A stretch of DNA of 51,932 nucleotides, taken from contig CAMVAI010000012.1 in the NCBI GenBank assembly GCA_947165435.1, positions 1 through 51,932 of the forward strand, read 5' to 3'. How positions within the stretch are numbered: the first letter of the stretch is position 1; every line of letters starts with the position of its first letter. Position numbers and translations under genes: made by a program. The stretch comes from an uncultured Prevotella sp. Lineage in GTDB: Bacteria; Bacteroidota; Bacteroidia; Bacteroidales; Bacteroidaceae. A model generated the notes under the pieces. The model was not told the DNA's origin and did not search any database. It worked only from the letters and a program-made list of their open reading frames with translations. This document shows positions 7,414 through 15,500 of this stretch, piece by piece.

Positions 7414-10332
7414 TATTGTTTCCAAGAACTCTGCTTCCACGATGCGCAGCTCGCTCTTCGTCTCGCCACCGTTCTTGGCCTTGAAGAGGTCCAGTTCGCC
7501 GGCAGCCGGTTCGGCCACTTCGACAATGCCGCCAAAGGCATCGCGGTCCTTGCCGGCACCCTTCAGGCGGATGGTCACCTCGCTGGTCTTTACCCGTCGG
7601 GTGGGCGTCAGGTGGATGTAGCCCAACGACCTCGGAGTCTCGCCGCTCCAGATGAGTTGCCTGCCGGCATACACCTCTATCGGATAGCTGCGCAGGCGCC
7701 AGCCGGTCAGCTTCAGACAGATGTCGTCGATGAAGGCCTTGCGCTCCAGCCGGTAGGTAATCCAGGCGGTAGCGAGGCGTCCGTCATTCTTCCATTCCGA
7801 CAGTTCGTTGTCGTCGAAGCTGTTAAGGGCATGTTCACCGTCATAGCCTGCCTTGGCTCCCACGACGGCAATGCCCTGACGCTGCTGACGGTATGAGGGT
7901 GACAGCGGTGTCTCGCCACGACTCAAGCGTCCTTTCAGTGTCAGCATCGGCAGATTGTCTGCGCTGTTCGCGGCTTCACTCTTCACCGTGAGATAAGCGG
8001 GCTTCACACCGTCAGCGTATGCCGAGAGGTGGATGTCGCCGGGATGCACGGTGGTGCGCACCAGCACACGGCCCACGCCACACGCCACAGGCAGGCTGTA
8101 GCCTTGCTGAATGCCACCTATCCATCGGCCTTCGCCCCAAAGCGTAAAATGTATCATACGGTCGTCAAGCGGACAGCGACGCTGTTGCTTGTCGAGCACT
8201 TCCACTTGGAACAGCACCATGTCGGCACCGTCGGCCTTGGTACCCTCCGGATTCTCAATGGCAGTAAGCCGCAGCTGATAGGGCTCACCGGCGGTCTGCA
8301 CCTCATAGCGGCTGCCGTCGGAGCCTACAGCCTCCAACAGTCCCGACTCATAACGCACGCTGTCGAAAGTGTGCAGATAGCGGTACTGACGGTCTCCCTT
8401 GCCGAGGCTCTTGCCATTGACAAAGAGCTCCACCTCGTCAGCAGTGCTCACCACATAGACGGGTTTCACCGTTCCCTCGGGATAGTTCCAATGGCCTATG
8501 ATATAGGTACGGGGCACCTCGTCGTCCACCCATCCGCTCCACATCACCTGATGGGCAAAGAAGGCATCCTTCGGTATGCGCATGGCATCGGTCACGCCAC
8601 TGGTGCGGTAGTGCTTTTCGCCACGATGGTGGGTATTGGTGTCGGAGAACACAATCTTCACGCCACCCGACGAGACACGCGTGCCGGTACCGGGGCGTTC
8701 CTGCCAGTAGTCGTACCAACGGCGCACCATCTCGACGGCAAACTGGTCCATGTTATGGTTATACTCATGAGCCGGCTTGCCACGATAGAGCGGACCGTCA
8801 CCCTCCTTGTGGAAGGGATGGCTATAGGCATCCCAATAGCGTCGCAGTCCCTCATCGCGACAGTATTCCATCGCCCACATGGGGTGCTTCTTCGACTTGT
8901 TGATATAGAGCATCTCGCCGCCATACTCCGCCTCGTCGATGTCCAGCATCTCGCGCGAGCCGATGGCCCGTCCGCCATGAGGGTCGTAGGTGTCGCGAAG
9001 CTGCTTCATCTGCAGCATGTGCTCGCACGAGATGCTCTCGTTGCCACACTCATAGAACAGGATGCTGGGGTTGTTGCGGTTGTAGATGATGGCATCGCGC
9101 ATCAGGTCGAGGCGCTGTTGCCAGCGCGGCCCTTCCACGTCTTTCTCGGCATCGCCGGCAGGCATGGCCTGGGGCAGTCCCACACGGTCGCACGACTCGA
9201 CGTCCTGCTTCCACGGCGTCACGTGCATCCAGCGCACCATGTTGCCCCCCGACTCTACCATCAGCGCATTGCTGTAGTCGCTGAGCCAGGCCGGTACGCT
9301 GAGCCCCACGCCGGGCCACTCGTTACTGGTGCGCTGGGCATAGCCATGCACCATCATCACCCGGTCGTTGAGCCATATCTTACCCTCGCCGAAGCGCGTC
9401 TTGCGGAAGCCGGTACGCGTCACCACACGGTCAACGGGGTTTCCATCGACCAACAATGCGGATGTGACGGTATAGAGATAGCCGTAGCCCCATGACCAGA
9501 AATGCAGATGACCGACGGGCTGTTGTATCTTCACGGTCGTTGTCGCTCCACCTTGCAGGGTGATGGGGGCACTATGGAAGCGGGCTACCTCGCGGCCGTC
9601 AGCATCCTTCACCGTAGCCTGGAAAGTGAAGGTACGCGGCTGCGTGTCTTCATTTCTCACTTCCGACTCGGCATGTACCACTGCCCGCCGATGGGCTATG
9701 TCGTAGTCGGTGGCATAGATATACGTACCCGTTGTGCCAAGGTTGGAATAGAGCGGGAGTGTCTGATACAACAGGTCTTTCACATGCAGATAAACGTTCT
9801 TGGGTATGCCGCCGTAGTTGGCATTGAAGTTCTTGTCGTTCCACTGGTAGCGGCTGTCGTACTGGCGTGAGCGGTAAGTCCAGCTGTTGTCGCAACGAAC
9901 AGCCAGCACATTCTCTCCTAATATAATATAAGGTGTAAGGTCGAAGCCGCAGGCCATGACACCATTTTCGCTGTAGCCTAAGTGGTGACCGTTCAGATAG
10001 AAGTCGGCACCCTGTCGCACGCCTTCAAACTCGATGAAGAATTTCTTGCGGCTAACAGACGATACCGTGAAGTGCTTGCGATACCAGACAACGGTATCGG
10101 TCAGGTCAACGATATCCTTGCGGAATGCCTCGTCGCCATTGAAGGCGTAAGGCAGCGTCACCGATAGCCAACGGCTGTCGTCGTAGTCAGCGGTCTTCGC
10201 TGCCGGCACGTCGCCGATGGTCAACAGCCAGCCTCCGTTGAAGTTCTGCTTCTGCCGGTCTGCCGCCAAGACGCTCACCGTCAGCAGCAAACTGCATATT
10301 ATCGCTATACTCTTTCTCACGTTCACTATCAA
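7393..10332 (-). CDS. GH2 family glycoside hydrolase with C-terminal discoidin-like domain, secreted
   Basis: The product is 979 aa with an N-terminal signal peptide (SIAIICSLLLTVSVLAA). The GH2 sugar-binding domain is followed by an Ig-like domain and a barrel. The acid/base is in ILFYECGNES (about residue 429) and the probable nucleophile in MWAMEYCRDEG (about 487). The C-terminal half carries a DUF4982/BIG-like beta region and then a discoidin-like module (YDGEHALNSFDDNELSEWKNDG onward) that probably binds carbohydrate. A beta-galactosidase role is most likely. It starts in a 4-nt ATGA overlap with the CE12 gene and is followed by a 50-nt gap before rhaM holding a duplicated copy of its own 3' end. 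Confidence 0.88.
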   Translation of the reverse strand: MIVNVRKSIAIICSLLLTVSVLAADRQKQNFNGGWLLTIGDVPAAKTADYDDSRWLSVTLPYAFNGDEAFRKDIVDLTDTVVWYRKHFTVSSVSRKKFFIEFEGVRQGADFYLNGHHLGYSENGVMACGFDLTPYIILGENVLAVRCDNSWTYRSRQYDSRYQWNDKNFNANYGGIPKNVYLHVKDLLYQTLPLYSNLGTTGTYIYATDYDIAHRRAVVHAESEVRNEDTQPRTFTFQATVKDADGREVARFHSAPITLQGGATTTVKIQQPVGHLHFWSWGYGYLYTVTSALLVDGNPVDRVVTRTGFRKTRFGEGKIWLNDRVMMVHGYAQRTSNEWPGVGLSVPAWLSDYSNALMVESGGNMVRWMHVTPWKQDVESCDRVGLPQAMPAGDAEKDVEGPRWQQRLDLMRDAIIYNRNNPSILFYECGNESISCEHMLQMKQLRDTYDPHGGRAIGSREMLDIDEAEYGGEMLYINKSKKHPMWAMEYCRDEGLRRYWDAYSHPFHKEGDGPLYRGKPAHEYNHNMDQFAVEMVRRWYDYWQERPGTGTRVSSGGVKIVFSDTNTHHRGEKHYRTSGVTDAMRIPKDAFFAHQVMWSGWVDDEVPRTYIIGHWNYPEGTVKPVYVVSTADEVELFVNGKSLGKGDRQYRYLHTFDSVRYESGLLEAVGSDGSRYEVQTAGEPYQLRLTAIENPEGTKADGADMVLFQVEVLDKQQRRCPLDDRMIHFTLWGEGRWIGGIQQGYSLPVACGVGRVLVRTTVHPGDIHLSAYADGVKPAYLTVKSEAANSADNLPMLTLKGRLSRGETPLSPSYRQQRQGIAVVGAKAGYDGEHALNSFDDNELSEWKNDGRLATAWITYRLERKAFIDDICLKLTGWRLRSYPIEVYAGRQLIWSGETPRSLGYIHLTPTRRVKTSEVTIRLKGAGKDRDAFGGIVEVAEPAAGELDLFKAKNGGETKSELRIVEAEFLETIDNYQKK

Positions 10333-11504
10333 TTTCCGTCAGGCTTCAAGATATTGCTGTTGCCCGACAGGTACCATACAAACTGCTGGGGGTCATCGGG
10401 ATGCGCCGGATCGAAGTCGTGCCAGTCGGCACGCAGATGGTTGACCAACGGACACTGCAGCTGTTTCAGCCCCATGACAATCATCTTGGCCACCTCCCAG
10501 GCTCCGTAGGGGTTGAAGTGGGTATTGTCGGCCAGCGGCTTGTCCTGTCCGGCAAAGGTGTTGGCGGGATAGTGTACCAGAGCCTTCTTCGACCCTTCCT
10601 CGCCCAATGCCTCATAGAACGTGCGGGTCATGCCGTTCAGCTCGATGATGGGCACCTGCTCGCGGCGTGCCACCGTTCGCATGGCCTCGGGGTAGTCGCC
10701 GTGGGTATAGCCCAGCGTCTTATGGTCACTCTTGAAGAGGCGGCGTGCCGTCGGTGTGACGAAGATGATGTGGCCACCCTTCTCTCGCACACGGTCGGCA
10801 AAGATCTTCAGGTTGCGGCTATAGCTATACCAGGCACCGTCGCCGGCGCGCTTCTCCTTCTCGTCGTTGTGTCCGAACTCGCAGATGACGTAGTCGCCGG
10901 GCTTTAGCATGGTGAGTATCTTGTCCAAGCGCAGCTGACCCAAAAAGGTGTTGGCCGTCAGTCCGCTCTCGGCGAAGTTGGCCACCACCACGCGGTCGTC
11001 AAACCAACGCGTTATCATCTGGCCCCACGAGGCCCACGGCTCGTTCTCCTGATCCACCACGGTACTGTTGCCACAGAGGAACACAGTGGTGGCCTCGGTC
11101 TCGGGCACAATCTGGATGCGCTGTACGGCCGGTGCCGGTCCGCAGAACGACAGGTTCAGCGAGTCGTCCCAGTTCTTGTAGCCCACCTCGCGGGGCTTCA
11201 GCTTCACTTTCGTCTTGGCATCAATCACAGGACTGTGCTTATGCACGACAAAAGACACTGTTTCAAACTTGCCTTTTTTGGTAGCAATGACATCGAAGAA
11301 ATGCCGGCGGCTCTCAGCACGCAGCACGGTCTGGGCGGCCTTTTTCTTGTTGCCTACGGTCACGGTGACACGGTAGTTGCCGTCGGGCACGGCAAAGGAA
11401 ACGGTAAAGGGTTGTGTACTCACCTTGTTGAGCACGGTGTCCACTTGCTGGGCAGCAGCCATGCCGCTACACAGCAGGCAGAGGGATAGCAGTAAATTTC
11501 TCAT
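10329..11504 (-). CDS. SGNH/GDSL esterase, rhamnogalacturonan acetylesterase type (CE12)
   Basis: The product is 391 aa with signal peptide MRNLLLSLCLLCSGMAAAQQ. An N-terminal beta domain of about 130 residues precedes the hydrolase domain. The SGNH blocks are visible: CGNSTVVDQ with the catalytic Ser (about 143), ESGLTANTF with the Gly block, CEFGHNDEK with the Asn block (about 210) and ADNTHFNPYGA with the Asp-His pair (about 328). CE12 enzymes remove acetyl groups from rhamnogalacturonan or xylan; the surrounding genes make the former more likely. Both of its ends overlap neighbours by 4 nt (ATGA), so it is translationally coupled to the GH28 remnant upstream and the GH2 downstream. Confidence 0.87.
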   Translation of the reverse strand: MRNLLLSLCLLCSGMAAAQQVDTVLNKVSTQPFTVSFAVPDGNYRVTVTVGNKKKAAQTVLRAESRRHFFDVIATKKGKFETVSFVVHKHSPVIDAKTKVKLKPREVGYKNWDDSLNLSFCGPAPAVQRIQIVPETEATTVFLCGNSTVVDQENEPWASWGQMITRWFDDRVVVANFAESGLTANTFLGQLRLDKILTMLKPGDYVICEFGHNDEKEKRAGDGAWYSYSRNLKIFADRVREKGGHIIFVTPTARRLFKSDHKTLGYTHGDYPEAMRTVARREQVPIIELNGMTRTFYEALGEEGSKKALVHYPANTFAGQDKPLADNTHFNPYGAWEVAKMIVMGLKQLQCPLVNHLRADWHDFDPAHPDDPQQFVWYLSGNSNILKPDGN

Positions 11505-11958
11505 TGTTGTATAGAATGATTGGTTACGTCGTCAAGGATGATGTCAGGGCGCTCGTCGGGACGCATCAGCTCAAAACGCACGTTGCGCAGCGTCAGGCCA
11601 TCCACATGGCGGGCAAAGAGTCCGTAGGCTGGTGTCGGTCCAGCCCATCGTGGCTCGGGATAGTTGGTACCCTGCTCGCGGTAGGGGCTATCGCCCCGCT
11701 TGCCACCTCCCCGATACTGTATGCGGATATCGGAAAGGCTGACGTTGCGAATAGGCTCGCCCTCCATGCCAGTGATGATGATACCTGCCAACGAGTCGCA
11801 GTCGTCGGCCACCACATTATTAATATATATGTCGCGCGCACTCGACACGTCGGTGCGCTCTTTCCGTCGGCCCGTGCGCCATAGTCGATGGCGCGATAGT
11901 CGTTGCCTGCTACTGCTGTCGTCCATAAAAGGCAACACCACATCAAAAACTGTTTCAT
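11501..11958 (-). pseudogene. Internally deleted, frameshifted GH28 gene
   Basis: From 11958 the minus strand encodes a clear signal peptide and a GH28 N-terminus (MKQFLMWCCLLWTTAVAG, then NDYRAIDYGARADGK). The C-terminal part of a GH28 (ARDIYINNVVADDCDSLAGI to TNHSIQQ) then follows in another frame, ending at 11501. The join lies near 11855-11868. About 140 residues remain of an expected 430-450, and the whole catalytic region with its acidic motifs is missing. The reading frame also changes at the join, so neither half can be translated into the other. The remnant is the first gene after the operon promoter, and its stop still overlaps the CE12 start by 4 nt. An assembly error is possible but would have to explain both the deletion and the shift. 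Confidence 0.85.
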
Positions 11959-11984
11959 CGTTTCAGTAGTTAGTAATCAGGCTA

Positions 11985-11992
11985 CAAAGGTA
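11985..11992 (-). promoter_or_regulatory. -7 promoter element of the minus-strand pectin operon
   Basis: Read on the minus strand this is TACCTTTG, matching TAnnTTTG. It lies 27 nt upstream of the ATG at 11958 and is the only such element before the seven-gene operon. No clear TTTG -33 box is seen. Confidence 0.6.
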
Positions 11993-12035
11993 ACTTTTAT
12001 TTCTGAAAAAATGAAAGATTTTTCTTTTTTTTTCG

Positions 12036-12043
12036 TATCTTTG
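12036..12043 (+). promoter_or_regulatory. -7 promoter element of the GH115 gene
   Basis: TATCTTTG ends only 5 nt before the ATG at 12049. The expected transcript start therefore falls at or next to the start codon, implying a leaderless or near-leaderless mRNA. The sequence upstream is a T-rich tract without a clear -33 box. Confidence 0.65.
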
Positions 12044-12048
12044 TGCCC

Positions 12049-14394
12049 ATGAAACGACTTCTGTTCTTAACGGGGCTGTTATCTGCCGGTATGACGGTGG
12101 CAGCCGACAATCTTGTATGGTACGACGGCACGAAGGCCGTCACTTATCACGTGGAGGGAGCGGCCGCCCCCGTCGTAGCCACCGCCGCCAGCCTGTTTGC
12201 CGACGACATGCAGCAGGTGACGGGACAGCGCGCCGTCAGCGACAGCCATGCCACGATTCGCCTCTACGAGCTCGACCGCAACCCACAGGCTGCCACAAGG
12301 CTCAGAGGCATGGGCATACCCGTTGACAGCATCACGGAACGGCCCGACGCGTTCTACATCGGTGTTCACGAAGGGCGCATCCTGGTGGTGGGCAGCAATG
12401 GCCGGGGCTGTGCCTACGGCATCCTGGAACTGAGCCGTATGGCCGGTGTGTCGCCGTGGGTGTGGTGGGGCGATGTGGTGCCCGAGCGGAAGAGCCGTCT
12501 CGCCATGAGCGACACGTTCTCTACCCTGCAGCAGCCATCGGTGGAGTATCGCGGCATCTTCCTCAACGACGAAGACTGGTCGCTGCGCCCGTGGAGCTGC
12601 CAGACCTACGAGCCGGGGCCTAAGGGGCGCATCGGTGCCAAGACGTACAAGCGCATCTTCCAACTGCTGCTTCGTCTGCGCGGCAATGCCGTGTGGCCAG
12701 CCATGCACGAGGGTACGACGGCTTTCTTCCAGACACCTGACGCCAAGGCCATGGCCGATTCGTGCGGCATCGTCGTTGGCACCAGCCACTGCGAGCCGCT
12801 GTTGCGCAACAATGTCGGCGAGTGGGACGCTGCGGTACGAGGCCGCTTCAACTACCGCACCAACCGACAGGCCGTCATCGACTACTGGACGGAACGGCTG
12901 GAAGAGGTGAAGCACTCACACGACAACATGTTCACCATCGGCATGCGGGGCATCCACGACAGTTCGATGGAAGGCTACCGCACGGAACAGGAGAAGTTCG
13001 ATGCCCTGCAGCAGGTCATTGACGACCAGCAGCAGCTGTTAAGCAAGCACATCGGCGACCCCTCGCGGCTGATGCAGGTGTTCGTACCTTATAAAGAGGT
13101 GCTACAGCTCTACGAACGGGGACTCCGCGTACCCGACTACGTCACACTGATGTGGTGTGACGACAACTACGGCTACATGACACGCTACTCGTCGCCGTCG
13201 GAGCAACAGCGCAGCGGCGGTGGCGGCATCTACTACCACCTGAGCTACTGGGGGCGTCCGCACGACTACCTGTGGCTGACCACCACCCAGCCCGGCCTCA
13301 TCTACAACGAGCTGCGCGAAGCCTACGACCGCCATGTCCGCAAGCTATGGATTGCCAATGTACACGACCCTAAGGTGGCCGGATATGATTTGGAACTGTT
13401 TCTCGACATGGCCTGGAACATCGAGAGCGTCAATGGCAGCAACCTCTGCCAGCACTACCGCCGATGGCTCTGCCGACAGTTCGGCACGACGGTCGGCGAA
13501 CGGCTCTTCCCTGCCATGCATGATTTCTACCGGCTCTGTGGCGAGCGTCGCCCTGAGTTCATGGGATGGACACAGGTGGAATTAGACAAGAAGAAATATC
13601 ATCGTGGCCTGTCGCCCGTCACCACCGTAGGACTGACAGCCCGTGAGGCACAGCAACGCCTCGATGACTTCCGCCGTATCACGAATACGGTTGACGAGAC
13701 GGCCACCCTGCTTCGCCCGGAGCTGCGCGACGCTTATTTTGCCGCCATTGCCTATCCCGTCAAGGCTGCCGCCGCCATGAGCCGCAAGATACTGTCGGAC
13801 AGCACTGCCAGCCATGCGGCCTATCAAGAGATACAAGCCCTCACGCGACAGTACAACCAACTGGCCGACGGGAAATGGAAAGGCTTGATGGATGCCGCCC
13901 CGCGACAGTTGCCCGTCTTTGGCGATGTCCGGGCAACACTGGCTGCCGACACGCTGGGCAGCAGAATGGTGATTGTCCGCAACGCCAGCGACTTCGACAG
14001 CCATACCGGCCATCCGACTGTCGTACAGATGCTGGGCCATTCCATGCAGGCCGTCGCACTGCCCAAGGGAGCCGCCCTCACCTACACGTTCTCCATAGCC
14101 GACGACGATGACTATGTGCTGACCACAGCCGTCATTCCCACCCATCCTGTAGATAACGGCGACGTGCGCTACACGGTCAGCATCGACGGACAGCAGCCGC
14201 TGACGTACAGTCTGAAAGAGCCCTTCCGTTCGGAGCGTTGGAAGCAGAACGTGCTTGCCGCACAGACCACGCACAGCCTCACCATCCACCTCACGGCGGG
14301 CACCCACACGATGACGATAGAAGCCATCGACAGCCATATCGTGGCCGACCGATGGAGCCTCGCGAGAAAAAAACATGCAGAAAAAACACCATAA
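12049..14394 (+). CDS. GH115-like glycosidase (alpha-glucuronidase family), secreted
   Basis: The product is 781 aa with signal peptide MKRLLFLTGLLSAGMTVAA. GH115 landmarks are visible: VVGSNGRGCAYGILELSR, SPWVWWGDVVPE, EYRGIFLNDEDW, NAVWPAMHEG, FTIGMRGIHDS, LMWCDDNYGY and LSYWGRPHDYLWL. It ends with a beta domain (about 640-781) typical of the family C-terminus. Known GH115 enzymes release alpha-1,2-linked (4-O-methyl)glucuronic acid from xylan; some Bacteroidetes members act on arabinogalactan-type glycans. In this pectin setting the exact linkage is uncertain. An upstream in-frame GTG at 12043 exists but falls inside the promoter, so the ATG is preferred. Confidence 0.88.
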   Translation: MKRLLFLTGLLSAGMTVAADNLVWYDGTKAVTYHVEGAAAPVVATAASLFADDMQQVTGQRAVSDSHATIRLYELDRNPQAATRLRGMGIPVDSITERPDAFYIGVHEGRILVVGSNGRGCAYGILELSRMAGVSPWVWWGDVVPERKSRLAMSDTFSTLQQPSVEYRGIFLNDEDWSLRPWSCQTYEPGPKGRIGAKTYKRIFQLLLRLRGNAVWPAMHEGTTAFFQTPDAKAMADSCGIVVGTSHCEPLLRNNVGEWDAAVRGRFNYRTNRQAVIDYWTERLEEVKHSHDNMFTIGMRGIHDSSMEGYRTEQEKFDALQQVIDDQQQLLSKHIGDPSRLMQVFVPYKEVLQLYERGLRVPDYVTLMWCDDNYGYMTRYSSPSEQQRSGGGGIYYHLSYWGRPHDYLWLTTTQPGLIYNELREAYDRHVRKLWIANVHDPKVAGYDLELFLDMAWNIESVNGSNLCQHYRRWLCRQFGTTVGERLFPAMHDFYRLCGERRPEFMGWTQVELDKKKYHRGLSPVTTVGLTAREAQQRLDDFRRITNTVDETATLLRPELRDAYFAAIAYPVKAAAAMSRKILSDSTASHAAYQEIQALTRQYNQLADGKWKGLMDAAPRQLPVFGDVRATLAADTLGSRMVIVRNASDFDSHTGHPTVVQMLGHSMQAVALPKGAALTYTFSIADDDDYVLTTAVIPTHPVDNGDVRYTVSIDGQQPLTYSLKEPFRSERWKQNVLAAQTTHSLTIHLTAGTHTMTIEAIDSHIVADRWSLARKKHAEKTP

Positions 14395-14397
14395 AAT

Positions 14398-14428
14398 TTT
14401 GCATTTCCCACGATTCTTCGTAACTTTG
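14398..14428 (+). promoter_or_regulatory. Full -33/-7 promoter (TTTG-N19-TAACTTTG)
   Basis: TTTG at 14398-14401 and TAACTTTG at 14421-14428 are separated by 19 nt, the ideal Bacteroidetes spacing. The promoter lies immediately after the GH115 stop and drives the gene at 14482. The downstream GH2, GH105, GH106 and nhaD genes could share this transcript. Confidence 0.75.
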
Positions 14429-14481
14429 CAAGGATTTACTAAAACACAGCTACTTTAAGAACTACTAAAACATACATAACT

Positions 14482-15432
14482 ATGGACTACTACTGCGCTG
14501 ACGAACAGCGATATGAGAACGGAATGCAGTACGAGCGTTGCGGTCGTACCGGTGTTTTATTACCCAAGGTGAGCTTGGGCATGTGGCACAATTTCGGAGG
14601 CATAGACCCCTACGAGCGGTCGCGCCAGATTATCCGCTATGCCTTCGACCACGGCATCACCCACATCGACCTCGCCAACAACTACGGGCCGCCCTACGGC
14701 TCGGCAGAGGAGACCTTCGGGCGCATCATGGACGACGACCTGCATCCCTACCGCGACGAGCTTTTTATCTCTACCAAGGCCGGCTACGACATGTGGCCCG
14801 GTCCCTACGGCAACTGGGGCTCACGGAAGTACCTCATGGCCAGCCTCGACCAGAGCCTGAAGCGCATGCACCTCGACTATGTCGATCTGTTCTACTCCCA
14901 CCGCTACGACCCGGAGACCCCGTTAGAGGAAACGCTGCAAGCACTGGTTGACGTGGTGCGCCAGGGCAAGGCACTCTATGTGGGCATCTCCCGCTGGCCG
15001 TTGGAAGCCACCCGCACAGCCATCAGCTATCTGCGTGCGCACGACGTGCCTCTCTTAATATACCAGGGACGTCTGAACATGCTCGACCGCGAGCCGCAAG
15101 ACGCAGGCATCCTGCAGCTGTGCCACGACGAGGGAGTGGGATTCATCTCCTTCTCGCCCCTGGCACAAGGACTGCTCACCGACCGCTACCTGAACGGAAT
15201 CCCGCAAGACTCGCGCATGGCCAAAGAGAAATTCCTGCGCCACGACATGCTCACGCCACAGCTGCTCGAACAACTGAAAGCATGGAACGCCGAGGCACAG
15301 GGCGAAGGGCGTACCCTGGCCGAATATGCCCTGCGCTGGATACTGAAACAGCAGGGCGTCACCTCCGTACTGGTGGGTGCCAGCAGCACGGAACAGTTGG
15401 CAAAGAACCTGAAATGCGTAAGCGACAAATAA
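14482..15432 (+). CDS. Aldo/keto reductase (YghZ/Gpr-like)
   Basis: The product is 316 aa, cytoplasmic (no signal peptide), with the NADPH-dependent aldo/keto reductase barrel. The catalytic set is visible: Asp and Tyr in HIDLANNYGPPYGSAEETFG, Lys in FISTKAGYDMWPGPYG and His in DLFYSHRYDPETPLEE. The Tyr-Gly-Pro-Pro-Tyr-Gly-Ser-Ala block is characteristic of the YghZ/L-glyceraldehyde-3-phosphate reductase group. Its role here could be reduction of aldehyde products of sugar breakdown such as lactaldehyde from rhamnose; that is inference. A complete promoter lies just upstream. A 21-nt tandem duplication begins on the last base of its stop codon. Confidence 0.88.
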   Translation: MDYYCADEQRYENGMQYERCGRTGVLLPKVSLGMWHNFGGIDPYERSRQIIRYAFDHGITHIDLANNYGPPYGSAEETFGRIMDDDLHPYRDELFISTKAGYDMWPGPYGNWGSRKYLMASLDQSLKRMHLDYVDLFYSHRYDPETPLEETLQALVDVVRQGKALYVGISRWPLEATRTAISYLRAHDVPLLIYQGRLNMLDREPQDAGILQLCHDEGVGFISFSPLAQGLLTDRYLNGIPQDSRMAKEKFLRHDMLTPQLLEQLKAWNAEAQGEGRTLAEYALRWILKQQGVTSVLVGASSTEQLAKNLKCVSDK

Positions 15433-15474
15433 CATGCTATCAATAGCAAACGACATGCTATCAACAGCAAAACG
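15432..15474 (+). repeat. 21-22 nt tandem duplication directly after a stop codon
   Basis: ACATGCTATCAATAGCAAACG at 15432-15452 is repeated with two changes at 15453-15474. Each copy contains a small inverted repeat TGCTAT/ATAGCA (imperfect in copy two). It fills most of the 68-nt gap before the next gene. Confidence 0.75.
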
Positions 15475-15500
15475 ACAACATGCACACAGCATACAACGCT

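Noticed and set aside
11593..11941. Two overlapping short frames as separate genes
   Set aside because: One carries only the GH28 N-terminus and the other only the GH28 C-terminus. Together they are a single damaged gene.
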